The position numbers were made by a program, and so were the translations under genes. A DNA stretch of 14,008 nt, taken from contig CAMWRO010000047.1 of the NCBI GenBank assembly GCA_947176615.1, positions 1-14,008 of the forward strand. The letters are read 5' to 3'. How positions within the stretch are numbered: position 1 is the first letter of the stretch; every line of letters starts with the position of its first letter. Below, in pieces: positions 1 through 6,925 of the stretch. The notes under the pieces were generated by a model. It had not been told where the DNA came from. It made no database searches and was given only the letters and a program-made list of their open reading frames with translations. Origin of the DNA: an uncultured Porphyromonadaceae bacterium. GTDB lineage: Bacteria; Bacteroidota; Bacteroidia; Bacteroidales; Muribaculaceae.

Positions 1-477
1 TTCCTCCTTCTCTCGGTCCCGTATCTTAACATTATAGACAGCCTCGGAATCCCGGTATCGGAGGCCGACCTCTTTTTCGTGCGTTTCATCCCTCTTGCGC
101 GGGGAGTGCTCGCGATGGCAATAGTTGTAGGCTATATTTCCAAGAACCGTATTACCTCGCTGCTTGCCTCCTATGTCGTCATTATGCTCTCGGTGGTATA
201 TTTTTCGAGTCTCATTTTCCTTTACCGGGAGCAGCCGGTCAACCCGATGGTGACCGACTACGGCAATGCCCTGTGGTGGGCCTTCACTACCTCTACCAGC
301 GTCGGCTGCTCCATTAACCCCATGACGGTTACCGGCAAAATCCTCGCCGTTGTCGTCTCGTGTACCGGCATAACGATGTTCCCGCTTTTCACCGTCTACC
401 TCACCTCGCTCATCACCCGCTACCGCTACCGCATGAAAATCACTTTCACTCCGGCCTCAACATCTCCCAAGGAATGA
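1..477 (+). CDS. Ion channel protein with pore-loop domain, C-terminal part
   Basis: The frame is open from the first base, so the start lies upstream; 158 residues are visible. A hydrophobic stretch with scattered arginines (about residues 19-33, FFVRFIPLARG) is followed by a membrane helix (about 47-74), a pore-loop region (about 84-106) and a last membrane helix (about 110-136), then a short basic tail. This order matches the S4-S5-pore-S6 end of six-helix or two-helix potassium channels (Ion_trans_2 type). The pore helix ends in T99-S-V-G-C-S104 where potassium channels have T-V-G-Y-G-D, so tyrosine, the second glycine and aspartate are replaced. The family is reasonably clear, but potassium selectivity is not. 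It probably acts in the inner membrane. The next gene has its own promoter, so the two are probably not one operon. Confidence 0.7.
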   Translation, partial: FLLLSVPYLNIIDSLGIPVSEADLFFVRFIPLARGVLAMAIVVGYISKNRITSLLASYVVIMLSVVYFSSLIFLYREQPVNPMVTDYGNALWWAFTTSTSVGCSINPMTVTGKILAVVVSCTGITMFPLFTVYLTSLITRYRYRMKITFTPASTSPKE

Positions 478-492
478 CATTGCCTAAAAGAA

Positions 493-533
493 AATCTTGT
501 AAATTTTCGATTGAATCGCAAATTTACAAGATT
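493..533. repeat. Near-perfect 18-bp inverted repeat, 5-nt loop
   Basis: The arms 493-510 and 516-533 are complementary at 17 of 18 positions around the loop TTGAA. The repeat starts 16 nt after the channel gene's stop. The stem is AT-rich. Read on the plus strand it is followed by GGGAAGG rather than a T-run, so it is a poor terminator for the upstream gene. Read on the minus strand it is followed by a T-rich stretch. The right arm contains TAAATTTG on the minus strand (519-526), which matches the Bacteroidota -7 box. It could be a terminator, an operator palindrome or a dispersed repeat; the sequence does not decide. Confidence 0.6.
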
Positions 534-572
534 GGGAAGGTGGTGGCCGAATCATCTTTTTAACCTGCGCGA

Positions 573-604
573 TTTGAATATGACGGCGAAAAACCGTATC
601 TTTG
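573..604 (+). promoter_or_regulatory. Bacteroidota-type promoter for the rlmL-like gene
   Basis: A -33 box TTTG (573-576) is followed after 20 nt by TATCTTTG (597-604), an exact match to the -7 consensus TAnnTTTG. Transcription would start near 610, giving an untranslated leader of about 35-40 nt before the ATG at 647. This also argues against a TTG start at 602, which would lie inside the -7 box. Confidence 0.7.
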
Positions 605-646
605 CAACCAGATAACAAGAGTAGAGTTACTTATTACAGGAAAGTG

Positions 647-2266
647 ATGAAGCAACAATTTGAAATGGTGGCAAAGACTCTCCAAGGTCTTGAAGATGTG
701 CTTGCCCAAGAACTGCGCGATTTGGGCGCGGAAAACGTCATGCCGGGCCGCAGAATGGTGTCGTTTGAAGGTGATTTGGCGATGATGTACAAAGCTAACG
801 TGTGCTGCCGCACGGCGTTGAGCATCCTGAAACCGATTTATAAGTTTATAGCCAAGGATGCCGAGAGTCTTTATGAGATGGTCAAGGAATATGACTGGTC
901 GACAGTGCTGTCGCTCGACAAGACCTTCTCTATCGACACTGTGTCCCACTCCAACGAATTTACACATTCCCGCTTCGTCACTTATCGTGTAAAGGACGGA
1001 ATCGTCGATTTCTTCAAAGATAAATTCGGCCCTGACAAGCGTCCCGGCGTGAGGCTGCATGATGCCGACGTGATGATAAACGTGCACATTGACAGTGACC
1101 GCATCACGCTGTCGCTCAACTCGTCGGGCGAATCGCTCCACAAGCGCGGCTACCGCGTGGCTCAGACCGAGGCCCCCATCAACGAGGTGCTTGCCGCCGG
1201 CATCATCCTCAAGAGCGGATGGCGTGGCGACTGCCCGCTGGTAGACCCCATGTGTGGCTCGGGCACATTCCTGATCGAGGCGGCGCTGATTGCCGCGGGA
1301 ATAAAGCCGGGCAGTTTCCGCAAGGACTTTGCGTTTGAACACTGGCATGATTTTGACGGCGAGCTCCTTGACAGCATTATCAACGATCACAGCGACCGCC
1401 GCGAGCCTGCATTCAAGATTTACGGTGCCGACATTTCCCCCAAGGCTGTCGCAATCGCCGAGCGCAACATCATGAGCGCGGGGGTTGACGAGTGGGTCAG
1501 CCTGCGCATCAAGCCTCTCAACAAGTGGGAAGAAGCTCCCGCAGGGGGTGTTCCCGGCGTGCTTGTAACCAATCCTCCCTATGGCGAGCGCATTAACGTT
1601 GACGATATGGAGGCTCTCTACTCCCTTATCGGCACGAAACTCAAGCATGTCTTCACCGGCTATCACGCGTGGATTATATCATCCAATGAGGAATATCTCA
1701 CCCGCATAGGCCTTACCCCGTCGGTCAAGGAACCGATGCAGAATGGAGGTCTTGACTGCGAGTTGCGCGAGTTTGTCATCTTTGAAGGAGAGAAAAAGGA
1801 ATTCAAGCGTGCCGGCGGCACGTTAAAGAGCAATGCTCCCCGTCGTAGCGAGCGCAACGAGCGTCGCCGTCTCAGTGACGACGAGTGGAAAAACGACGCG
1901 CGCCGTCGTGGAATGGGTGGCAAAGAGGCCCGTCCTGCCCGTCGAGGCGACCGTGACGAGCGTCGAAGCGACCGTGAAAACAGCCGAGGACGTGAAGAAC
2001 GTCGTCCGAGCCGACTGGAAGACAAATATCGTCCCAAACGCGGGGCCTATGCGCGTCGCGATGATTCGCGCCGTGACCGCGATGACAACCGTCCCGAGGA
2101 ACGACCGCTGAGCGAGGCCGAGCAGCTGTTGTCGCGCCGCCGCAATCCCGACGCGCTCAAGGGACTCGGTTCGCCCAAGCGTCCATCGATTCCGCGTCCC
2201 GAGGGCCCGTTCATGCGCACGCGCCGTCGCGGCTGGAAACGCGGTGACAGTGAGGAAAATGCATAA
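647..2266 (+). CDS. rlmL: THUMP-domain class I SAM-dependent 23S rRNA methyltransferase (RlmL-like)
   Basis: 539 residues. Members of this family (COG0116) make N2-methylguanine in 23S rRNA (G2445 in E. coli). The N-terminal part, about residues 1-160, carries the THUMP RNA-binding region and ends in the family signature SGESLHKRGYR. The Rossmann methyltransferase part holds motif I, D200-P-M-C-G-S-G-T207, for SAM, and motif IV, N309-P-P-Y-G-E, the catalytic loop of N-methyltransferases. The E. coli protein is a fusion with RlmK; that half is absent here. From about residue 386 to the end there is a 150-residue tail very rich in Arg, Asp and Glu, probably disordered and possibly RNA-binding. 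The ATG at 647 is chosen because the protein then begins MKQQFEMVAKTLQG, the usual start of the family, and because the promoter lies just upstream. The exact target base is inferred. Confidence 0.92.
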   Translation: MKQQFEMVAKTLQGLEDVLAQELRDLGAENVMPGRRMVSFEGDLAMMYKANVCCRTALSILKPIYKFIAKDAESLYEMVKEYDWSTVLSLDKTFSIDTVSHSNEFTHSRFVTYRVKDGIVDFFKDKFGPDKRPGVRLHDADVMINVHIDSDRITLSLNSSGESLHKRGYRVAQTEAPINEVLAAGIILKSGWRGDCPLVDPMCGSGTFLIEAALIAAGIKPGSFRKDFAFEHWHDFDGELLDSIINDHSDRREPAFKIYGADISPKAVAIAERNIMSAGVDEWVSLRIKPLNKWEEAPAGGVPGVLVTNPPYGERINVDDMEALYSLIGTKLKHVFTGYHAWIISSNEEYLTRIGLTPSVKEPMQNGGLDCELREFVIFEGEKKEFKRAGGTLKSNAPRRSERNERRRLSDDEWKNDARRRGMGGKEARPARRGDRDERRSDRENSRGREERRPSRLEDKYRPKRGAYARRDDSRRDRDDNRPEERPLSEAEQLLSRRRNPDALKGLGSPKRPSIPRPEGPFMRTRRRGWKRGDSEENA

Positions 2267-2320
2267 TCTTTGCTGCTGATACCTCTAAATTTAACTGATT
2301 AATAATATTCTCAAAAAATA

Positions 2321-2365
2321 ATTATGCATTATGCATCATGAATTACGCGTGATGGATTATGCATT
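2321..2365. repeat. Degenerate heptamer tandem repeat (ATTATGC type)
   Basis: Six consecutive 7-nt units can be read: ATTATGC (2321), ATTATGC (2328), ATCATGA (2335), ATTACGC (2342), GTGATGG (2349) and ATTATGC (2356), followed by a partial ATT. The array sits in the 113-nt gap between the rlmL-like gene and purD. The rest of that gap is AT-rich, with no clear promoter and no T-tract hairpin. The unit contains ATGCAT across its junction, so the array can also fold on itself. Confidence 0.7.
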
Positions 2366-2379
2366 AAAAATCCCCCTCT

Positions 2380-3777
2380 ATGGCACTCCAGTACAATCTC
2401 AATCCCTCGCAACATTTTGTGTCCAACGAGCCTAAGGAAAGTCCTTTCAAGGCTTTGGAACCTGACTTTGAAGTGCGCCCCGACCGCATCGACGTGCTTC
2501 TTCTCGGCTCGGGAGGACGTGAATCGGCAATCGCTTGGAAAATGCGTCAGAGTCCCCGTCTCGGTCACCTGTATATCGCGCCCGGCAATGGCGGCACAGG
2601 GGAATATGGCGAGAATGTCGCCATCTCTCCCCTTGATTTCGAGGCTATATCCCGTTTTGTGAAGGATAAGGAGATTAAGATGATTGTAGTCGGGAACGAA
2701 GACCCCCTCGTGGCCGGAATCTATGACTATTTCATGGAGAATGGCGGCGAAAACGCTCCCCTTGTCGTCGGGCCGTCCAAAGCGGGTGCCGCGCTTGAGG
2801 GCAGTAAGGATTTTGCCAAGCAGTTCATGGAGCGTCACGGCATCCCCACCGCCCGCTACCGCAGTTTTACCCCTGAGACCATCGAGGAGGGTTACAAGTT
2901 CCTTGAACAGCTCAATCCTCCCTATGTCCTGAAGGCCGACGGTCTTGCCGCCGGAAAAGGCGTGTTGATTCTCAACTCGCTCGACGAGGCACGCAAGGAG
3001 TTGGCCGAGATGCTTGGCGGAAAGTTTGGAAAATCATCGGCAACGGTGGTTATCGAGGAATTCCTTGACGGCATCGAGTGCTCGGTATTCGTGCTGACCG
3101 ACGGCAACGGCGGCTACCGCATTCTTCCTGTCGCAAAAGACTACAAGCGCATAGGCGAGGGGGATACCGGCTTGAACACAGGCGGTATGGGAGCGGTAAG
3201 TCCTGTCGTGTTTGCCGACAAGGAGTTCATGCAGAAAGTCATCGACCGCATCGTAGTCCCGACTGTCGAGGGTCTGAAGAAAGACAATATAGTATATCGC
3301 GGATTCATATTCCTCGGTCTCATCAAGGTGGGCGACGAGCCTATGGTGATTGAGTATAACGTGCGCATGGGCGACCCCGAGACCGAAGTTGTCATGCTCC
3401 GCATCGTCGGCGACCTTGTCGACCTGATGGAGGCAGCCGCGAGCGGCGACCTCGGCGACCGTTGCCTCGACCACGACCCGCGTTATGCAACCACGGTCAT
3501 GGCTGTTTCGGGCGGCTATCCCGGTTCCTACCCCAAAGGGAAGGTGATGACCGGTCTTGACGAGGCCCGCGAAAATGCAATCCTGTTCCATGCCGGAACC
3601 TCGCTTGATGCCGACGGGAAACTGGTGACATCGGGTGGTCGCGTTATAGCCTGCAGCGCGCTCGGCGACAATATCGACGAGGCTCTTGCCGCAAGCTACG
3701 CCGCTGTCGGGAAAATCGACTTTGACGGCAAATATTTCCGCCGCGACATCGGTCAGGATTTGAAGAAGTTAATGTAG
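2380..3777 (+). CDS. purD: Phosphoribosylamine--glycine ligase (GAR synthetase)
   Basis: 465 residues. The enzyme joins 5-phosphoribosylamine and glycine using ATP, the second step of de novo purine synthesis, in the cytosol. An ATP-grasp layout is visible: the N-terminal VLLLGSGGRE motif (39-48), the nucleotide loop LKADGLAAGKGV (184-195), the GDTGLNTGGMG segment and the metal-binding segment E325-Y-N-V-R-M-G-D-P-E334. Two family-conserved spots differ. The usual GGREHA reads GGRESA (Ser49), and the usual VVGPED reads VVGNED (Asn106). The reading frame begins about 36 residues before the point where PurD proteins normally start. The ATG at 2380 is the only ATG before the conserved motif; a GTG at 2494 (V39) would give the standard length. 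The extension may be real or the start may be GTG. No promoter is evident in the short upstream gap. Confidence 0.95.
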   Translation: MALQYNLNPSQHFVSNEPKESPFKALEPDFEVRPDRIDVLLLGSGGRESAIAWKMRQSPRLGHLYIAPGNGGTGEYGENVAISPLDFEAISRFVKDKEIKMIVVGNEDPLVAGIYDYFMENGGENAPLVVGPSKAGAALEGSKDFAKQFMERHGIPTARYRSFTPETIEEGYKFLEQLNPPYVLKADGLAAGKGVLILNSLDEARKELAEMLGGKFGKSSATVVIEEFLDGIECSVFVLTDGNGGYRILPVAKDYKRIGEGDTGLNTGGMGAVSPVVFADKEFMQKVIDRIVVPTVEGLKKDNIVYRGFIFLGLIKVGDEPMVIEYNVRMGDPETEVVMLRIVGDLVDLMEAAASGDLGDRCLDHDPRYATTVMAVSGGYPGSYPKGKVMTGLDEARENAILFHAGTSLDADGKLVTSGGRVIACSALGDNIDEALAASYAAVGKIDFDGKYFRRDIGQDLKKLM

Positions 3778-3834
3778 TGAAAGGTGAAGGGTGAAAGGTG
3801 AAAAGGGGACAGACTTCACCGTTCACCTTCCACC
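3777..3834. repeat. Opposed heptamer repeat arrays forming an imperfect hairpin
   Basis: Four 7-nt units GTGAAAG, GTGAAGG, GTGAAAG and GTGAAAA run from 3777, the last base of the purD stop, to 3804. Three inverted units CTTCACC, GTTCACC and TTCCACC run from 3814 to 3834. The arms 3777-3796 and 3814-3833 pair at 17 of 20 positions, so the transcript can form a long imperfect hairpin. No T-run follows, so termination is doubtful; mRNA processing or stabilisation between purD and the membrane protein gene is possible. The unit is the same as in the repeat at 6845-6875. Confidence 0.7.
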
Positions 3835-3844
3835 GTAATTGAAT

Positions 3845-4840
3845 ATGACATTAAAAGAGCTGAAATTTACCCGCTTTTTGCGTTCCAAGGGGATGGCGTT
3901 CATACTCGCCGTCCTCTCGGTCGTTATGACCCGTCAGGCAGCGGTGTCAGGGCACATTCTCCCCGATGTCTCCAATCACGGCTTTGTGTTCCCTTCGCCT
4001 CAGAAGTGGTGGCCGCAAGGCCCGGCGACGATGTGGAGTACGATTTTGCTCGTCCTTGTCATTGCCGGACTGATGATATATGTCAACCGGCGGTTTAACG
4101 TGCTGCGCACGCTGTCGGTCTATTTTGGCGGACTGTTTCTCGCTATGGCGGCGGCAACGCCGGGTGTGACTGTCTTTTTCTCGGGAGCCGTGCTGCTTCC
4201 GATAATCCTGCTGGGGGCGATGTCGCTATTTTACAGGTCGTTTAACAGCAGGCAGGCACCGCGTTATATGTTGCTTGCGTTTTTCCTGTTAGGGTCAGGG
4301 GCATTGTTCCAGTACGGCTTCTTGTTCTATCTGCCTGTGTTTTTGGTGGGAATAGGGCAGATGCGTGTATTTAATATCAAGACACTGCTCGCCGCGTTCA
4401 TGGGACTGCTTGCCCCGTTGTGGATTTCATGGGGGATAGGGTTGGCCCCGTTTGATTTTTGGAACCACATGCGCGTCGAAATCTCCTTCCCGACGACCCT
4501 GTCGGTAATTCCCGGCGGAATTCCTTATATAGCGTCGCTTGTATTCACCATCCTCCTCGGTGCAGTTCTCGGTATGGTGAATTTCTTTAGGATATATGCC
4601 TACAACGCCCGCGCCCGCGCCTATAATGCCTTGCTCTCGGGCGTGTCGTTGTTTACCGCCATATTCTCCGTCCTCAACTATGCCAACTCTCAGTTTTACA
4701 TCCTCATGCTTGACTGCTGCGTGGCATTTCAGATGGGGCATTTTTTCCGCATCTATCTTCAGCGTCGAGCCTATATTCTGGCACTCGCACTGATGGCTGT
4801 ATATGGCGGGATATACGTTTGGTCAGTATTTTTGTCATGA
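3845..4840 (+). CDS. Polytopic inner-membrane protein of unknown function
   Basis: 331 residues, predominantly hydrophobic, with roughly eight or nine candidate membrane helices (about 17-30, 63-80, 93-128 as two, 141-170 as two, 182-203, 228-248, 262-300, 308-328). Short basic loops such as NRRF (81-84) and QRR (306-308) separate them. A polar stretch at about 36-62 contains a WWPQGP segment. I see no catalytic motif and do not recognise the family with confidence; it resembles uncharacterised membrane proteins of Bacteroidota. The ATG at 3845 is preferred to the TTG two codons earlier. Its TGA overlaps the pdxB ATG by 4 nt (ATGA), so the two genes are co-transcribed and probably translationally coupled. 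A direct role in vitamin B6 synthesis does not follow from that. Confidence 0.85.
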   Translation: MTLKELKFTRFLRSKGMAFILAVLSVVMTRQAAVSGHILPDVSNHGFVFPSPQKWWPQGPATMWSTILLVLVIAGLMIYVNRRFNVLRTLSVYFGGLFLAMAAATPGVTVFFSGAVLLPIILLGAMSLFYRSFNSRQAPRYMLLAFFLLGSGALFQYGFLFYLPVFLVGIGQMRVFNIKTLLAAFMGLLAPLWISWGIGLAPFDFWNHMRVEISFPTTLSVIPGGIPYIASLVFTILLGAVLGMVNFFRIYAYNARARAYNALLSGVSLFTAIFSVLNYANSQFYILMLDCCVAFQMGHFFRIYLQRRAYILALALMAVYGGIYVWSVFLS

Positions 4841-5853
4841 AGATTGCAATTGAAAAGCATGTACCTTTTATAAAAGGTGTGTTTGAGCCGGTGGCCGAGG
4901 TCGTCTATCTTGCCCCCGACGAGTTTACTCCCGCTGCCGTCGCCGACGTCGACGCTATTGTCACCCGCCCCCGCACCCGCTGTGACGCGGCCCTGCTCGA
5001 CGGCTCCCGGTGCCGCTTTATCGGTACCGCCACCATCGGTACTGACCACATCGACCTCGACTATTGCCGCCGCCGTGGCATTGAAGTCGTGAATGCCCCG
5101 GGATGCAACGCTCCCGCTGTCGCCCAGTGGGTGTTTGCGGCTATAAAGGCGATTTCCGCGCGCCGGTATGAAGACATGACACTTGGCATCGTCGGTGTCG
5201 GGCATGTCGGGCGCATCGTCGAGGCATGGGGACGCAGCCTCGGAATGAGAGTGCTGCTCAACGACCCCCCACGCGCTGCCCGCGAGGGAAACGGCGCGTT
5301 TGTGCCGCTTGAAACCATTGCCGCCGAGAGCGACGTGATAACTTTCCACACCCCCTTGACGCGCGACGGCGAGTGGCCGACCTATCATTTGTGTGATGAA
5401 AAATTTGTCGTTTCATTGAAACGCCGTCCCGTTATCCTCAATGCCGCCCGCGGGCCTATAACCGCAACTGTCGACCTCGTCAACGGTCTCGACAGCGGTT
5501 TCATCGGCGGTCTCGGCATCGACTGCTGGGAAGGAGAGCCGTCGATTGACCTCGACCTGCTCAACAGGGCCAAGGTCGCCACTCCCCACATCGCCGGTTA
5601 CTCGATTCAGGGCAAAATCCGCGCCACCGCGATGGTGGTCGACGCATTGTCGCGCCATTTCGGCGTGACTCCGGCCCCGCTGACCGTCGATGTACCCGGC
5701 CCGGCGCCGCTGGCCGTCAGTGCGGCTGACATTACTTATGACATCCTTGCCGATACCTCCCTCCTCCGTGCCGCCGTTCCGTCGCTGCCCGCGTCATTCG
5801 AGCAACTCCGCAACAATTACTGCCTGCGTCAAGAAGTTTTAGCGGTCGTTTAA
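4837..5853 (+). CDS. pdxB: Erythronate-4-phosphate dehydrogenase
   Basis: 338 residues. It oxidises 4-phosphoerythronate to the 2-oxo acid, the second step of the DXP-dependent pyridoxal phosphate pathway. It belongs to the D-2-hydroxyacid dehydrogenases. The PdxB-type segment GTDHIDLDYC leads to NAPGCNAPAVAQ. The NAD-binding loop is G120-V-G-H-V-G125. The catalytic set is R205 (NAARG), D229/E234 (DCWEGEP) and H251 (PHIAG), at almost the same numbering as the E. coli enzyme. The C-terminal dimerisation region (YDILADTSLLR to LRNNYCLRQE) is present but short, so the protein is smaller than the roughly 378 residues of E. coli PdxB. The ATG at 4837 is chosen because MKIAIEKHVPFIKG is the usual start and it overlaps the upstream stop. 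Other B6 genes are not in the window. Confidence 0.95.
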   Translation: MKIAIEKHVPFIKGVFEPVAEVVYLAPDEFTPAAVADVDAIVTRPRTRCDAALLDGSRCRFIGTATIGTDHIDLDYCRRRGIEVVNAPGCNAPAVAQWVFAAIKAISARRYEDMTLGIVGVGHVGRIVEAWGRSLGMRVLLNDPPRAAREGNGAFVPLETIAAESDVITFHTPLTRDGEWPTYHLCDEKFVVSLKRRPVILNAARGPITATVDLVNGLDSGFIGGLGIDCWEGEPSIDLDLLNRAKVATPHIAGYSIQGKIRATAMVVDALSRHFGVTPAPLTVDVPGPAPLAVSAADITYDILADTSLLRAAVPSLPASFEQLRNNYCLRQEVLAVV

Positions 5854-5922
5854 TCAGTAGACGACAACCGCCTGTCACACCCGATATGTTTCTTTTCCCG
5901 TCACTGAGGATTGAACATCGGT

Positions 5923-6831
5923 TCATTCCCAGCTGACGGTGGCCCCGGCGGGAGTTACGTCGAGGGTGGCGGTCAGGGAGCAGGGGATGGGGATGTTGTG
6001 GTCGACGTGGCCGATGGGGCCGTTGAACGCGACGGGGAAGTCATAGGGGGCGACCATCGAGGCAATCATCTGTTCCATCGAGGTGTAGTCGGCATCAGGC
6101 TGGTATTGGGTGAAACGCCCCACGACGAGGCCCGCGAGTTTTTCCAGTACGCCGCTGAGCCGGAGGTTGTAGAAGATGCGCTCGACCTTGTAGACCGGTT
6201 CCGAGACATCCTCAATAAAAAGAATGTTGCCGGGACGGATCACATCCCACGGCGTGTTTGTCAGTCCGGCAATCACGGCGAGGTTTCCGCCGGTGAGGGG
6301 CGCGGTCGCGGTGCCGGTGCGGTTGAGGTCGTGGGGTTCTATGTTGATGGCGGGGAGGTTCCCTTCAAGAATCGAAAACAGTGTCAGCGAGTCCTCGTCC
6401 TCGCCTTTGAGCTCGGCGATATGCTTGGTCATCGGGGCGTGGATTGAGGCGATGCCGTGGCGCGACATGAGGGCATGGAATGCCGAGATGTCGCTGTAGC
6501 CCACTATCCATTTCGGGTCGTCGCGCAGCGGCAACTTGTCGAGACGCTCGATGAGGTGGACGAAACCGTAGCCGCCGCGCGCGCAGAGAATAGCGCGTGT
6601 CGTGGGGTCGGTCAACGCCGTTTCAAGGTCGTCGCCGCGCTGACGCGGGGTTCCCGAGTAGGTGCCGAAACGCCCGAATGTGTTTTCTGTGACATATGGG
6701 TCCCAGCCGCGGTCACGCAACACTTCCATGCAGCGGTACACGACCTGTGGTTTGATAATGCTTGCCGGGGCGGCAATCGCTATGCGGTCACCCGCTTTCA
6801 GCGGCGCGGGGATGAGGATTTCCTGTTCCAT
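5923..6831 (-). CDS. ldcA: Muramoyltetrapeptide (LD-) carboxypeptidase, family S66
   Basis: 302 residues, no signal peptide, so cytoplasmic. LD-carboxypeptidases remove the terminal D-alanine from murein tetrapeptides during cell-wall recycling. The start PAPLKAGDRIAIAAPAS is typical of family S66. The catalytic triad is visible: nucleophile Ser113 in VGYSDISA, Glu207 in LFIEDVSEP and His275 in GPIGHVDHN. ARGGYG (84-89) is the conserved glycine-rich turn. Length is normal for the family. The gene lies 94 nt downstream of the radical SAM gene on the same strand, and no -7 box is seen in that gap, so they may share a transcript. It converges with pdxB across a 69-nt gap that contains only a weak imperfect hairpin. 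Confidence 0.93.
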   Translation of the reverse strand: MEQEILIPAPLKAGDRIAIAAPASIIKPQVVYRCMEVLRDRGWDPYVTENTFGRFGTYSGTPRQRGDDLETALTDPTTRAILCARGGYGFVHLIERLDKLPLRDDPKWIVGYSDISAFHALMSRHGIASIHAPMTKHIAELKGEDEDSLTLFSILEGNLPAINIEPHDLNRTGTATAPLTGGNLAVIAGLTNTPWDVIRPGNILFIEDVSEPVYKVERIFYNLRLSGVLEKLAGLVVGRFTQYQPDADYTSMEQMIASMVAPYDFPVAFNGPIGHVDHNIPIPCSLTATLDVTPAGATVSWE

Positions 6832-6844
6832 TATTAATAAAAGG

Positions 6845-6875
6845 GTGAAAGGTGGAGGGTGAAGGGTGAAAGGTG
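6845..6875. repeat. Heptamer tandem repeat (GTGAARG type)
   Basis: Four 7-nt units GTGAAAG (6845), GTGGAGG (6852), GTGAAGG (6859) and GTGAAAG (6866) plus a partial GTG lie just upstream of the ldcA start on its non-coding strand. The unit is the same as in the array after purD, about 3 kb away. The transcript of ldcA would contain the C-rich complement in its leader. Confidence 0.7.
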
Positions 6876-6900
6876 CCTCGTTTGGAGATATTGCGGCCCC

Positions 6901-6913
6901 GCCGCTCCGCGGC
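6901..6913 (-). other. Small GC-rich hairpin after the radical SAM gene
   Basis: GCCGC and GCGGC pair around TCC. It lies 12 nt past the stop of the radical SAM gene, but no T-run follows on the minus strand, so it is at most a weak pause or 3' processing signal. Confidence 0.3.
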
Positions 6914-6925
6914 TTGACGCGAATA

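Noticed and set aside
560..1666. Long minus-strand open frame antisense to the rlmL-like gene
   Set aside because: It shadows a well-supported gene; the translation has no recognisable motif and arises from GC-rich codon use.
1663..2111. Arg/Ser-rich minus-strand and Val/Thr-rich plus-strand frames over the rlmL tail
   Set aside because: Both are products of the repetitive CGT/GAC codons of the charged tail read in other frames.
5881..5921. Imperfect hairpin between pdxB and ldcA
   Set aside because: CCGAT(AT)GTT can pair with AACATCGG across a 23-nt loop with a bulge, but there is no T-run on either side.
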